DNA of 64,000 bases from Rhodococcus sp. RD6.2 (GCF_001040705.1 NZ_CVQP01000013.1:1-64000), one strand, 5' to 3'; positions 23,472-32,489 are shown, counted from the first letter of the stretch. Notes: generated from the letters alone by a model not told the origin. Made by a program: numbers and translations.

Positions 23472-26400
23472 GTGGCGACGCGGATGTTCGCGGACGAGGA
23501 ATTGGAACGTCTGCGGGGATTTCCGGAGATCAGCCGCGAGGAGCTGTTTCGATACTTCACGCTCACGTCGGCGGATCTGGCGTTCGTGGATCCGGGCCGA
23601 GGCCGGGGACCGGCCGAACGGCTGGGCTTGGCGATCGCGTTGTGCACGCTGCCGTGGCTGGGTTTCGTGCCGGATCGGCTGGTCACAGCCCCACCGGTGG
23701 CGGTGGCCCGCCTCGCCGAGCAGCTGCGGGTCGAGCCGGTGGCGATCGGCTCCTACGGCAGACGAGCCAAGACCCGCACCGAGCACGTGCGCCTGGCCGC
23801 CCAATACCTGGGATGGCGTGCCGCCGGTCAGCTCGAACTCAAGGAACTCGATGAGTTCCTGCTCGCACGGGCGATGGAGCACGATTCCCCGACCCTGCTG
23901 TTCCGACTGGCGTGTGAGTACCTGATCTCGGCGAAAGTGATCCGGCCCGGCCCGGTCACCGTAGTGGAACGGGTCGCCCACGCCCGCCACCAGGCCCAGA
24001 CCGAAACCTATGACCGGCTCTCCCACGAGTTCACCGCGGCGCGGTGCGCGGAGTTGGACGGCTTGCTGGTCACCGACGCGTCGCTGGGGATCTCGCGGTT
24101 GCGGTGGCTGTCGACCGGGCCGGTAGAGGCCTCGGCGGCGGCGGTCCGCGCCGAGGTCGACAAGCTGGGGTTCCTGCGGGGTTTGGGCGCTGATCGGCTG
24201 GATCTGTCGGTGCTGCCCGCCGAGCGGCGCCGGTTCCTGGCCACCATGGGCCGACGCCTGAGTCCGCAAGCACTCGAACGCCGGGATCCGCAGCGCCGGT
24301 ATCCGATCCTGCTCACGGTGCTGGCCCAGTCGGGCACCGATGTGCTCGATGAGGTCGTCGCGTTGTTCGATCAGGCGATCTCGGCGAAGTTCGGTGCCGC
24401 CGAACGGAAGATGCAGCAGCAGCTGGCCGAGCGCGGCAAGACCGGCGAGGACCGCCAGGCGCTGCTGGACGATCTCCTGGAAATCGTCACCGACCCGACG
24501 GTGGCTGATGAGGAGATCGGCGCGCTGATCCGCGGCGAGAAGATCGGGTGGGAACGCCTGCGCGCGGCGATCGCCCAGGCCAAACCCAGGTTGCCGCGTG
24601 ATCACGGGCATCTGGCAGCGCTGGATTCCTCCTACAACTACCTGCGTCAGTTCACTCCCGCGGTGCTCGAAGCGGTGCGCTTCGCCGGCGGCACCGCCGC
24701 TACCGAGCTGCTGATCGCGGTGAACATGCTGCGCGAGCTGAACGCGACCGGGCGGCGCAAGGTCTTCGACGACGCCCCGACCGGGTTCGTGCCGACGAAA
24801 TGGCGCGGCTACCTCGACGAGGCCCGAAAGACCGGCAGCGCCACCGCGTACCGGCACTACTGGGAATTGTGCGTACTGCTCGGACTGCGCGACGGGCTGC
24901 GCAGCGGGGATGTGTTCGTGCCCGGCTCGCGCCGCTACGCCGACCCGGCCGCCTACCTGCTCACCACCGGGCAGTGGGAACCGCAACGCGGCGAGTTCTG
25001 CCGCCTGGTCGGGCGATCCGCCGATCCCGGCGTCGCGCTGGCCGCCGTGGTCGCCGAACTGCACGACGCTCTCGGTGAGCTGGAGGCAGTGCTGGCCGAC
25101 GGGGACGGCCCGGTCAGGGTGGACGAAGGCGGGGATCTGGTGATCTCGCCGCTGAGCGCGGAAGATGTTCCCGCCGAGGCGATCGCGCTCAAGGCCGAGC
25201 TGACCGAGATGCTGCCGTTCGCGCCGATCGTTTCCTTGTTTATCGAGCTGGACAAGCGCACCGGCTACCTGGACTGCTTCACCCACGCTGGCGGCCAGGC
25301 CACCCGCACACCAGAGTTGAAACGCAACCTGATCGCGGTACTGCTGGCGCACTCGACGAACCTGGGATTGACCCGGATGGCCGAGGCATGCGGAATCACC
25401 TACGACATCCTGGCCTGGACCGACGAGTGGTATGTGCGCGAGGAGACCCTGCGCGCGGCCAACCTCGTGTTGATCGGCTACCACCAGCGGCTGCCGCTGA
25501 CCGCGGTGTTCGGCGCCGGCACCTTGTCGTCGAGCGATGGGCAGCGTTTCCCGACGCGCGGGAAATCGACCACGGCGCGGCCGTTGAGCCGCTACTTCGC
25601 CAGCGAGGGCCTGTCGACCTACACCCACGTCACCGACCAGCATGCCACCTACGGCACTAAGGTCATCGTGGCCACCAAACGCGAAGCCCACTACGTGCTC
25701 GACGAGATCCTGGGCAATGCAGCGGATCTGCCGATCACCGAGCACGCCACCGACACCCATGGGGTCACCCTGGTCAACTTCGGGTTGTTCGACCTGCTCG
25801 GGATGCAGCTCTCGCCACGGATCCGGGACCTGGGCCGGATCACCCTGTACCGGCCGGGCCCGCGCGCGCAGGCCGAGGCCCGGTTCCCGCACGCGGGCCC
25901 GCTGATGACCCGCAAGGCCAACCTGGATTTGATCGCCGAGCACTGGGATGACCTGCTGCGGTTGGCCGGATCGCTGAAGTTCGGGCACGCCACCGCGTCG
26001 CTGCTGGTCGGCAAGCTGTCGGCGTCGGGGCGGCAGAACACCCTGGCCGCGGCCCTCAAGGAGTACGGGGCGCTGCGGCGCACCATCTACGCCGCGAGAT
26101 ACCTCGCCGATCCGGACTATCGGCGCAAGATCTCGCGCCAGCTCAACAAGGGCGAGTCCCTGCACGCGCTGCGCCGCGACCTGCTCTATGCCCACGAGGG
26201 GATGATCCGGGCGCGCCACCTCGAGGACCAGACCGAGCAAGCCTGGTGCCTGACCTTGGCGACCAACGCTGTGATCGCCTGGACCACCGAGTATTACGGG
26301 CTCGCTGTCGAGCAGATGCGTCGGGCCGGGCAGCGTATCGATGACGAGGTCCTGGCCCACATCTCCCCGGCGCACAGTGCCAACATCAATTTCTTCGGCG

Positions 26401-26486
26401 CGATCGAGGTCGACATCGATGCCGAACTGGCCCAGCTCGGCCCGACGGGCTACCGGCCGCTGCGGGTGCGCGACACCTTGTTCTGA
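23472..26486 (+). CDS. tnpA: Tn3-family transposase
   Basis: 1,004 aa from GTG 23472 (GGAGG upstream). Standard Tn3 TnpA layout: N-terminal DNA-binding region (MFADEELERLRGFPEISREEL), helical middle, and the catalytic DDE-type core with FELDKR-like FIELDKRTGYLDCF, WTDEWY, ATYGTKVI and a C-terminal NTE-type motif in TLATNAVIAWTTEYY. Full length, with no frameshift. It acts on the 44-bp ends of this element. Confidence 0.95.
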   Translation: MATRMFADEELERLRGFPEISREELFRYFTLTSADLAFVDPGRGRGPAERLGLAIALCTLPWLGFVPDRLVTAPPVAVARLAEQLRVEPVAIGSYGRRAKTRTEHVRLAAQYLGWRAAGQLELKELDEFLLARAMEHDSPTLLFRLACEYLISAKVIRPGPVTVVERVAHARHQAQTETYDRLSHEFTAARCAELDGLLVTDASLGISRLRWLSTGPVEASAAAVRAEVDKLGFLRGLGADRLDLSVLPAERRRFLATMGRRLSPQALERRDPQRRYPILLTVLAQSGTDVLDEVVALFDQAISAKFGAAERKMQQQLAERGKTGEDRQALLDDLLEIVTDPTVADEEIGALIRGEKIGWERLRAAIAQAKPRLPRDHGHLAALDSSYNYLRQFTPAVLEAVRFAGGTAATELLIAVNMLRELNATGRRKVFDDAPTGFVPTKWRGYLDEARKTGSATAYRHYWELCVLLGLRDGLRSGDVFVPGSRRYADPAAYLLTTGQWEPQRGEFCRLVGRSADPGVALAAVVAELHDALGELEAVLADGDGPVRVDEGGDLVISPLSAEDVPAEAIALKAELTEMLPFAPIVSLFIELDKRTGYLDCFTHAGGQATRTPELKRNLIAVLLAHSTNLGLTRMAEACGITYDILAWTDEWYVREETLRAANLVLIGYHQRLPLTAVFGAGTLSSSDGQRFPTRGKSTTARPLSRYFASEGLSTYTHVTDQHATYGTKVIVATKREAHYVLDEILGNAADLPITEHATDTHGVTLVNFGLFDLLGMQLSPRIRDLGRITLYRPGPRAQAEARFPHAGPLMTRKANLDLIAEHWDDLLRLAGSLKFGHATASLLVGKLSASGRQNTLAAALKEYGALRRTIYAARYLADPDYRRKISRQLNKGESLHALRRDLLYAHEGMIRARHLEDQTEQAWCLTLATNAVIAWTTEYYGLAVEQMRRAGQRIDDEVLAHISPAHSANINFFGAIEVDIDAELAQLGPTGYRPLRVRDTLF

Positions 26487-26508
26487 CCGCGCGGCCCGGG
26501 GCCTGTGG

Positions 26509-27177
26509 TTACGGTGTGGCGATGTCGATAGCGGTGTGTGCTGGCGTGGGTGTTCGGTGGGCGGTGAGGAAGTTGTCGACGAGTCGGGTGCAGTCGTCGT
26601 GGTCGATGGTGCGTAGTCCGGTGAGGCGGGCGAACACGATCGGGCCGATGAGTTCGATGATGGCGAAGGTGGTGTCGAGCTCGCCGAGCATCGCGCGGGC
26701 CTCGGGGCTGGTGAGGATCTGGTCGAACGGGTAGCGGTATTGCTCGATGACGCGGGTGCGTAGCGAGGTGACCGCGGCCGGGTCGGGGTGGTCCTCGCCG
26801 ATGGACCCCATCGACAGCCAGGCCAGGGTGGTCATCTGCACCGGGGCCTGCTCGATGAGGTCGGCTTGGGTGGTGAGCAGCGCGACGAGCCGCTCGCGCA
26901 CGGGCCCGGTGCCGGTCGGTGTGTTGACCTGGGGAAGCAATCGTTCGAAGGTCGCCGCGAGCAGCTGGGTGGTGCTGCCGAAGTGCCGGTAGAGGGTGGC
27001 GCGCGCGACTTTCGACACGCGGGTGACCGCCTCGACGGTGACCGCTTCGACACCACCGGTGGACAGCAGATGGGTGGCCGCGTCGAGCAACCGGTTGCGT
27101 GAGCGCGCCAGCCGCGGATCGGCCTGCTCCTCGGCGGTGGTGAGCGGGTCGGTCGCTGCGGGGTCCGGGTCGGTCAT
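26509..27177 (-). CDS. TetR-family repressor of the efflux pump
   Basis: 222 aa from ATG 27177 behind GGAGGAGG. N-terminal TetR helix-turn-helix (VEAVTRVSKVARATLYRHFGST, about residues 45-66), then a ligand-binding helical domain. It is divergent from the MFS gene, with a dyad between them, so it should repress the pump and itself until a drug binds. Confidence 0.9.
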   Translation of the reverse strand: MTDPDPAATDPLTTAEEQADPRLARSRNRLLDAATHLLSTGGVEAVTVEAVTRVSKVARATLYRHFGSTTQLLAATFERLLPQVNTPTGTGPVRERLVALLTTQADLIEQAPVQMTTLAWLSMGSIGEDHPDPAAVTSLRTRVIEQYRYPFDQILTSPEARAMLGELDTTFAIIELIGPIVFARLTGLRTIDHDDCTRLVDNFLTAHRTPTPAHTAIDIATP

Positions 27178-27261
27178 GGCCGCGCCCTCCTCCGGTTCGC
27201 GTCGTTCAAATCGTGCGAATGTGTGGACATCATCCCACACCCCGCCCATTATGATACTGAC

Positions 27262-27278
27262 GGTCTCGCACCGAGACT
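27262..27278. promoter_or_regulatory. candidate TetR operator between tetR and the MFS gene
   Basis: GTCTCG (27263-27268) and CGAGAC (27272-27277) form a perfect dyad around CAC. TATAAC (27286-27291) downstream may be the -10 box of the pump gene. Confidence 0.6.
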
Positions 27279-27305
27279 ATTGGTCTATAACGTCGGGAGG
27301 TGCCG

Positions 27306-28871
27306 GTGACCACACCCGGAACGGACACGGTCGAGATCGCCCGCTGGACCAGGGCCCAGTGGTGGATGCTGACGGTGTCGTGCCTGGCGGTGGCGCTGGT
27401 CGTCGCGGCGATGGCGGCGCTGTATTCGGCGTTGCCGCAGATCGCGGTCGCGACCGGGGCCACCCAAGCCCAGCTGACCTGGATCGTCGACGGCTACACG
27501 CTGGTGCTGGCGTGTCTGGTGCTGCCCGCCGGCGCCATCGGCGACCGCTACGGGCGCCGCGCGGTGCTGGTCGCGGGACTGGCGGTATTCGCCGCCGCCT
27601 CGGCGCTGCCGCTACTGCTGTCCGACCCGGCGTGGTTGATCGCGGCGCGCGCGCTGGCCGGGGCGGGCGCGGCGCTGGTGATGCCCTCGACACTGTCGAT
27701 CCTGACCGCGAGCTTTCCGCCTGCTCATCGTGGCCGGGCGGTGGGGGTGTGGGCTGGGGTCGCCGGGTCCGGGGCAGTGCTGGGCATCCTCGGTGCCGGG
27801 CTCCTGCTCGAGCGGTGGTCGTGGCTGTCGGTGTTCGTCGGGTTGACCGTGGCCGGGGCAGTGCTGGCGGGGTTGGCGTGCACCATCGCCGAGTCCCGCC
27901 AGCGCGAGCATCCGCCGGTGGACTGGGTGGGCGCGGTCGCGGTCGCGGTGGCGGTCGCGGCGATCGTGTTCGCCGCGGTCGAGGTCCCCGCGCGCGGCTG
28001 GGCCGACCCGCTCGTCGCCGCCACCGCCGGGATCGGTGTGGCCGCGGCGGTGGCGTTCGTGGTCGTCGAGCTGCGGTCGGCGGCGCCGCTGCTGGATGTG
28101 CGGTTGTTCGCCCGCCGGGGTTTCGGTGCCGGATCACTGTCGGTGACCATCCAGTTCCTGGTCACCTTCGGGGTGTTCCTGCTACTGGTGCAGTATCTGC
28201 AGTTGATCTTCGGTTACGGGCCGTTGGCCTCGGCGCTGGCGTTGGCGCCGATGGTGGTGCCGCTGGTCGTGATCTCGGTGATCGCGCCGTGGCTGTCGAG
28301 CCTGGTCGGTTTGCGGGTGATGACCGTGGTCGGCCTGCTCACCATAGCCGCCGGGTTGGTCCTGGTGAGCAGGTTGACCCTGGCCGCGCACTACCCCGAT
28401 CTGCTGTGGCCGCTGCTGATCATGAGCGCGGGCCTGGGATTGTGTACCGCCCCGGCGACCTATGCCATCGTCGCCGACACCCCGGAGGCCAAACACGGCG
28501 TCGCCGCCGCGGTCAACGACGCCGCCCGCGAGATCGGCGCCGCGATCGGGATCGCCATGGCCGGCAGCGTCCTGGCGGCCGGCTATACCCACCGCATCGC
28601 GCCCGCGCTGTCCCAGCTGCCCGAGCCCGCCCGCGGCCCGGTCGCCGATTCCCTGGCCGCGGCCCTGCAGGTCGCCGACCAGGCAGGACCGGTGGCCGCG
28701 CCGCTGGCCGAGTTCGCCAAGGCCGCGTTCGTGCACGGCAGCGGCCAGGCCGCGCTCACTCTGGCCGCCCTCACCACGATCGGTGCGATTGCGCTGGCAT
28801 TCCTCGCTCCCGGCCCCACCACCCGCCGATTCCGAACTCCACGCCCGTCCCCGTCCACCCCATCCCCCTGA
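27306..28871 (+). CDS. MFS drug efflux transporter (DHA2, 14-TM type)
   Basis: 521 aa, GTG 27306 after GGGAGG. About fourteen hydrophobic helices; motif A GDRYGRRAVL in loop 2-3 and motif C (GVAGSGAVLGILGAG) near helix 5. This is the LfrA/QacA/EmrB group, which exports lipophilic cations and dyes by proton antiport. Substrate cannot be told from sequence. Regulated by the divergent TetR gene. Confidence 0.9.
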   Translation: MTTPGTDTVEIARWTRAQWWMLTVSCLAVALVVAAMAALYSALPQIAVATGATQAQLTWIVDGYTLVLACLVLPAGAIGDRYGRRAVLVAGLAVFAAASALPLLLSDPAWLIAARALAGAGAALVMPSTLSILTASFPPAHRGRAVGVWAGVAGSGAVLGILGAGLLLERWSWLSVFVGLTVAGAVLAGLACTIAESRQREHPPVDWVGAVAVAVAVAAIVFAAVEVPARGWADPLVAATAGIGVAAAVAFVVVELRSAAPLLDVRLFARRGFGAGSLSVTIQFLVTFGVFLLLVQYLQLIFGYGPLASALALAPMVVPLVVISVIAPWLSSLVGLRVMTVVGLLTIAAGLVLVSRLTLAAHYPDLLWPLLIMSAGLGLCTAPATYAIVADTPEAKHGVAAAVNDAAREIGAAIGIAMAGSVLAAGYTHRIAPALSQLPEPARGPVADSLAAALQVADQAGPVAAPLAEFAKAAFVHGSGQAALTLAALTTIGAIALAFLAPGPTTRRFRTPRPSPSTPSP

Positions 28872-28900
28872 GATACCCCTTCTCGTGAAAGACGCCCGTC

Positions 28901-29350
28901 ATGACGGCCTATCGCACGATCATCGTCGACACCGACGGATCCGACCGCTCCTACCATGTGGTCGACCACGCCGCCGAACTCGCCCACACCACCCACGCCC
29001 GGCTCCTGATCATCTGCGCCCGCCACGACATCGACGAACGTGATCTCGGGGCCGACCTCGACCGGCTCGGACCCGACGTCTACCAGCTACGCGGCACCAC
29101 TCCCACCGACGCCATCCTGCGGACCGCCCACCAGCACGCGATCAGCCACGGCGCCACCGACATCGAGACCCACATCCTGGACCAACCCACCCCGCACGCG
29201 CTGCTGCACCTGGCCACAGCCACCGGCGCCGACCTCATTGTCACCGCCGACCCTCACCGGTCACCGCTGCTGGCCCGGCTACTGTCCACCCCGCCGATCG
29301 AGCTCGCCCGCAAAGCCCACTGCGACATCCTCTTCACCACCACCCGGTGA
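28901..29350 (+). CDS. universal stress protein (UspA family)
   Basis: 149 aa, starting MTAYRTIIVDTDGSDRS (family IVVGTDGS) and ending with the ATP-loop region ADLIVTADPHRSPLLARLLS and CDILFTT. The usual G-2x-G-9x-G(S/T) loop is degenerate (TADPHRSP), so nucleotide binding is uncertain. Last gene of the cargo, 29 bases after the pump. Confidence 0.8.
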   Translation: MTAYRTIIVDTDGSDRSYHVVDHAAELAHTTHARLLIICARHDIDERDLGADLDRLGPDVYQLRGTTPTDAILRTAHQHAISHGATDIETHILDQPTPHALLHLATATGADLIVTADPHRSPLLARLLSTPPIELARKAHCDILFTTTR

Positions 29351-29506
29351 CACGCCCAAACATCTATGAGCTGCACGCCCGACACCACCGGACCCGAACC
29401 CGGCCCCGGAATCCTGAAGCTGACCCGAGCCGCAAACTAGCTCCGCGCAAAACGCGAGGTGATCCCTGTGGGACCGGGACCCCATCTGGCAGGACCGAAG
29501 CGTGCC

Positions 29507-30079
29507 TCACCCGCGTCCGAGGTTGCGGTAGACGGTCCTGCGCGACACCGCGAAGGTCTCGGCTATCTGGGCGACGGTGTAGCGGCGGCGGCCGCGCTCG
29601 TCACGCTCCTCATACATCTCCCGCGCCTTGAGCACCTGCAAGTCACTCATGCTCGGCGGCCGCCCGCCGACGCGACCGCGGGCGCGCGCCGATTCGAGGC
29701 CTTCGACGGTGCCCTCGCTGATCAAATCGGCCAGCATCTCGTCCATCGCGGCAATGACGTGGAACAGGAACCTCCCAGCCGGAGTGGTGGTGTCGATACC
29801 TTGCTTGAGCACCACCAGATCCACGCCGCGCTCGTCGAGCTGGGCGGCGAGCTCGGTCATGTGCCGCACCGACCGGAACGGGCGCGAGAGACGAGTGATC
29901 ACCAATTCGTCACCGCGGCGCAGGTATTCGAAACACTTGTCCCACTCCGGGCGCCGTGCCAGCTTGCCCGAGGCCTTGTCCACCCAGATCCGCTCGCACC
30001 CTGCCGCAGTCAGCGCGTCGATCTGCGAATCGTCCTTCTGCCCGCGCGTGGACACCCGCGCGTACCCGAACCGAGCCAT
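29507..30079 (-). CDS. tnpR: Tn3-family resolvase (serine recombinase)
   Basis: 190 aa from ATG 30079. Catalytic Ser in FGYARVSTRGQ; conserved arginines in ITRLSRPFRSVRHM; AMDEMLADLISEGT E-helix; C-terminal Hin-like helix-turn-helix (IAETFAVSRRTVYRNL). It resolves cointegrates at the res region between itself and the right end. Confidence 0.9.
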   Translation of the reverse strand: MARFGYARVSTRGQKDDSQIDALTAAGCERIWVDKASGKLARRPEWDKCFEYLRRGDELVITRLSRPFRSVRHMTELAAQLDERGVDLVVLKQGIDTTTPAGRFLFHVIAAMDEMLADLISEGTVEGLESARARGRVGGRPPSMSDLQVLKAREMYEERDERGRRRYTVAQIAETFAVSRRTVYRNLGRG

Positions 30080-30088
30080 GCCCCGAAC

Positions 30089-30227
30089 TGTCCCATAAAG
30101 GGCCGACACCTGCGGTTTCGTCCCGTAGATACCGCACACGAGTTCTGACCCGAATTAAGTCGGCGGCGAGCTGGGCGAATGCGCAGACCCCCGCCGAGAG
30201 CCGTTGTGGGACAGAAACGATCGTTTC
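30089..30227. promoter_or_regulatory. candidate res region of the Tn3-family transposon
   Basis: Between tnpR and the right end: TGTC..GACA spaced as a 20-bp dyad (30089-30108) and a perfect palindrome GAAACGATCGTTTC (30214-30227) next to GGGACA and CCGACC. This suits paired resolvase subsites, but the exact subsite set is not clear. Confidence 0.5.
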
Positions 30228-30261
30228 CGACCCATCAGCCGAGTGGATCACCGACCAGGCG

Positions 30262-30305
30262 TACGCCATATCCGCCCGATTTTCGGCGATTGCTACGGCT
30301 ACCCC
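30262..30305. repeat. right inverted repeat of the Tn3-family transposon
   Basis: 44-bp end followed directly by the target duplicate TGGTG at 30306-30310. Confidence 0.95.
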
Positions 30306-30327
30306 TGGTGCCCTGCCTGCGCATCCG

Positions 30328-30356
30328 ATTCTACACAGCTATATAGCTATTTACAA
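30328..30356 (-). promoter_or_regulatory. orphan promoter separated from its gene by the Tn3 insertion
   Basis: On the minus strand TTGTAA (30356-30351), 17 bases, TAGAAT (30333-30328). The spacer holds the perfect palindrome AGCTATATAGCT (30337-30348). Joined across the transposon to 23323, it gives a leader matching that of the 21453 operon. It now reads into the transposon's right end. Confidence 0.7.
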
Positions 30357-30413
30357 TGGCGGAGGTGATGCGATTCCCGACGAATCCTCTTCGCCGGGCG
30401 GTGTTCTCGGAGG

Positions 30414-30791
30414 TCAGTCCTGGTCGTCGCCGTAGACGATGCAGGCCTCGACGCCGTCGACGGCCAGGTTGCGGACTGCGGTTGCGGCTGCAACTCGATG
30501 CCACCGCGCGGGCAGGTTTGCACGGCCGGGTACAACGTCATCGCCGCGGTAGGTCTCGATGCGGCCAGTTTGGCGGGCGAGATCCTCGAGCTCGACGACG
30601 AGTTCGTCCTGGGTGCGTTCAAGGCCGGCCAGGTCGCGGAGGACGCCCTCGGGGATGGAGCGGCCCTGTTCCCACCGTCGGATGATGCGCTCGTCGACGC
30701 CGAGGATCGTTGCACTCTCCGCGATGTTGAGTCCGAGAAGTTCTCGGCGGGAGCGCAACTCCGCCCCGGAGCGGCGGTCGTCGTCTGGCAT
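30414..30791 (-). CDS. YdiL/DUF1870-like HTH protein
   Basis: 125 aa. Residues 8-50 form an Xre-type helix-turn-helix (RRELLGLNIAESATILGV, RIIRRWEQGRSIPEG), and the rest follows the E. coli YdiL pattern with a C-terminal beta/alpha part. Last gene of the minus-strand Rep/Par block, about 240 bases after the DUF2637 gene and its terminator. Probably a plasmid regulator. Confidence 0.7.
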   Translation of the reverse strand: MPDDDRRSGAELRSRRELLGLNIAESATILGVDERIIRRWEQGRSIPEGVLRDLAGLERTQDELVVELEDLARQTGRIETYRGDDVVPGRANLPARWHRVAAATAVRNLAVDGVEACIVYGDDQD

Positions 30792-30994
30792 GGGTGGTTG
30801 CGTCCTTGTTCAGGTGCGGCCTGGGACTGTTCCCTGGCGAGGTTCGGCGGACAACTGAAACCCTACCGGTGCACCAACTCGGCAGAAGTGCCGCAACCGT
30901 TCAACGGATCCCGCCGTTGGTTCACCACCCACCGGAGTGGCCGTTGCACTCGGTTGCGCTGCAGCTCGCCGCTGGTTGCGCTCGACCTCGTAAG

Positions 30995-31029
30995 CCGGCC
31001 CCCGCTCCGCGCACCGGCGCGGGGGCCGG
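30995..31029. terminator. hairpin terminator of the DUF2637 gene
   Basis: CCGGCCCCCGC and GCGGGGGCCGG, a perfect 11-bp stem, 5 bases after the stop at 31035 in the minus direction. Confidence 0.7.
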
Positions 31030-31034
31030 TTTCA

Positions 31035-32087
31035 TCACGCGGGCTGGAGTTCCCGGGCCGGTTGCAGGTCCGAGGTTGCACCGAACGGCTGCGGCAGCGG
31101 CGGCACGGTGAATCCCTCACTCTTGGCGGCGTCGGAGAAGGCGCGCCAGTGTCGGCTCACGGTGGACTTGTCGAGGTTCATCTCCTGGGCGACCTGGACC
31201 TGGTTGAACCCAGGGTTGGCGATTCGCGTTGCTGCAACTCGCTTCACAGCCTCGCTGAGGTCACTGTTGCCGAGGAACTGACCGAGCCCGTCGACGGTCT
31301 GGGTGTATCCGCTGCGGGTGCGGTCGGTTGCGGTGACTGCGTTCTCGGCCGGCACGGTCGCGGGGGGCCGCTGCGGCGTGCGGGCAGGTGCTGCAACGGG
31401 ACGGGCGACGACGTGGCGGTGCTGCATCGGCCGCGCAGCCGCAACTGCGGGGACGGGAGAAGGAGCCGGAGGTGCTGCAACCTCGATGCGGTCGTCGCTG
31501 GCGGGTGCGTCAACGGTCCCCTGCAGGGTGCTGCGATCGGCGCGAACAGTTGCAGACGCGCGAGTCTGTCCGCGGAACGCGGCACGATCGTCCCGGATGA
31601 CGCGGATCACGACGTTGATCAGATGGAACAGGGCCAACCAGAGCAACGGGAAGATCGTGGCCATGAGGGCGGCGATGGCCGGTGGTTGCGGGATGAAGCC
31701 GAGATCCTCTCCTGCCGCGACGCGTGCGATGTTGCGTTCAGCGAGTTGGTAGGCGTGATAGCCATTGCCGGCCACGCTGAGCAGCACCGTCCCGGTTGCA
31801 AGGGCCATGCAGTACCTGCGTGCGGCGGCGTACTTGTCTGCAACGCCGATGACAACGAGGCAGAGGGTTGCAGCAGCCTGTGCAACGTCGATTGCAACTG
31901 GTGCCATCCAGGCGCGGTGCGGTCGGACACCAATCTCAATCGCGAGTGCACTCAACGCGTCGAACGAGAGGGTGAACATCAGCGCCGCGAGCGCGAGGAC
32001 CATGAGTCCAATGCCGCACAGTGCGGCCGTCTTCGCGCGCAACGCGGATGCGGTGATGGTTGCAGGCTGGGTTGTATCGTCAGACAT
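31035..32087 (-). CDS. DUF2637 membrane protein with C-terminal HTH
   Basis: 350 aa from ATG 32087. Four hydrophobic helices in residues 20-165 carry DUF2637 signatures (FTLSFDALSALAIEIGV; WMAPVAIDVAQAAATL). A Pro/Ala-rich cytoplasmic linker (about 180-250) leads to a helix-turn-helix (NQVQVAQEMNLDKSTVSRHWRAF). Such proteins are found on actinobacterial conjugative plasmids, including Spd spread proteins; a membrane-tethered DNA-binding role in segregation or transfer fits. Its DNA is unusually rich in GTTGCAG. It follows the par genes in the same direction, with a hairpin in the leader (32115-32153). Confidence 0.8.
   Translation of the reverse strand: MSDDTTQPATITASALRAKTAALCGIGLMVLALAALMFTLSFDALSALAIEIGVRPHRAWMAPVAIDVAQAAATLCLVVIGVADKYAAARRYCMALATGTVLLSVAGNGYHAYQLAERNIARVAAGEDLGFIPQPPAIAALMATIFPLLWLALFHLINVVIRVIRDDRAAFRGQTRASATVRADRSTLQGTVDAPASDDRIEVAAPPAPSPVPAVAAARPMQHRHVVARPVAAPARTPQRPPATVPAENAVTATDRTRSGYTQTVDGLGQFLGNSDLSEAVKRVAATRIANPGFNQVQVAQEMNLDKSTVSRHWRAFSDAAKSEGFTVPPLPQPFGATSDLQPARELQPA
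31061..32065. repeat. dispersed GTTGCAG heptamers
   Basis: GTTGCAG occurs on either strand seven times here: at 31061, 31549, 31867 and 32059 on plus, and as CTGCAAC at 31232, 31391, 31475 and 31839 on minus (eight by start position). More copies of the shorter TTGCA core lie between them, for example at 31075, 31795 and 31881-31896. Elsewhere in the window I see it about once every several kilobases. Confidence 0.55.
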
Positions 32088-32168
32088 GACCGAGCGATCT
32101 CCATTCCTTGGTCGGGGCGTCTCGCTGCACTTCCAGGTACGGGCGAGGCGCCCTTTCATCTGTACTGA

Positions 32169-32194
32169 TAGCTTCGCTAGCTAGCTGGGCTAGC
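32169..32194. repeat. small TAGC/GCTA cluster after the parAB genes
   Basis: GATAGC, GCTAGCTAGC and GCTAGCAG lie within 26 bases around the stop of the RHH gene. Same core as the larger cluster upstream of parA, so perhaps a second binding site of the partition protein and an operator for the DUF2637 gene. Confidence 0.5.
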
Positions 32195-32489
32195 AGTCGT
32201 GTTGGTCGAGGTAGTCGATGATTGCGGCGTCGGTGATGGACGCGATGCTGATCGTGCGGTCGCCGGTTTCGTATCGAAGCTTGTCGACTGCGCGCAGGAG
32301 GCGAGCCTTGGTCGAGGGCCGAATGCGGACGTTGTGCTGCTCACTGAGCTTCTCTTCCCCCGCCGGTTGAGTACGTGCGGGTGCGAGCGGTGTCGGGGCC
32401 GGCGCTTCCGTGGTGACCGAAGGCCGCTCAGGGAGGTCTGCGGCGGGATGGGTCGGCTTGCGGATGGCGGGTTCGCGTTTGACGGTCAT
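32190..32489 (-). CDS. small RHH-type partition protein (ParB/ParG-like)
   Basis: 99 aa. A disordered Pro-rich N terminus is followed by a ribbon-helix-helix-like domain (NVRIRPSTKARLLRAVDKL; ISIASITDAAIIDYLDQH). The start overlaps the parA stop (ATGA). This is the arrangement of type Ib partition loci, where the small partner binds the centromere and stimulates ParA. The TAGC/GCTA clusters on both sides are candidate binding sites. Confidence 0.75.
   Translation of the reverse strand: MTVKREPAIRKPTHPAADLPERPSVTTEAPAPTPLAPARTQPAGEEKLSEQHNVRIRPSTKARLLRAVDKLRYETGDRTISIASITDAAIIDYLDQHDC

Larger units (their letters stand above)
23324..30305. mobile_element. complete Tn3-family transposon with efflux cargo
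   Basis: 6,982 bp. Ends GGGGT(G/A)GCCGTAGCA.. are inverted repeats of 44 bp with two mismatches, and the element is flanked by a perfect 5-bp duplication TGGTG (23319-23323 and 30306-30310), exactly as Tn3-type transposition gives. Contents: tnpA (plus), tetR (minus), MFS pump (plus), universal stress protein (plus), tnpR (minus). The intact ends and duplication indicate a fairly recent insertion. Confidence 0.95.

Noticed and set aside
23091-26375. Minus-strand ORF of over 1,000 codons
   Set aside because: It lies antisense to the intact Tn3 transposase; only its last 64 codons (23091-23285) are a real gene outside the transposon. High GC at codon positions creates such shadows.
30498-32168. 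Plus-strand ORF of about 550 codons
   Set aside because: Antisense to the DUF2637 and HTH genes; Cys/Arg-rich and without recognisable domains.
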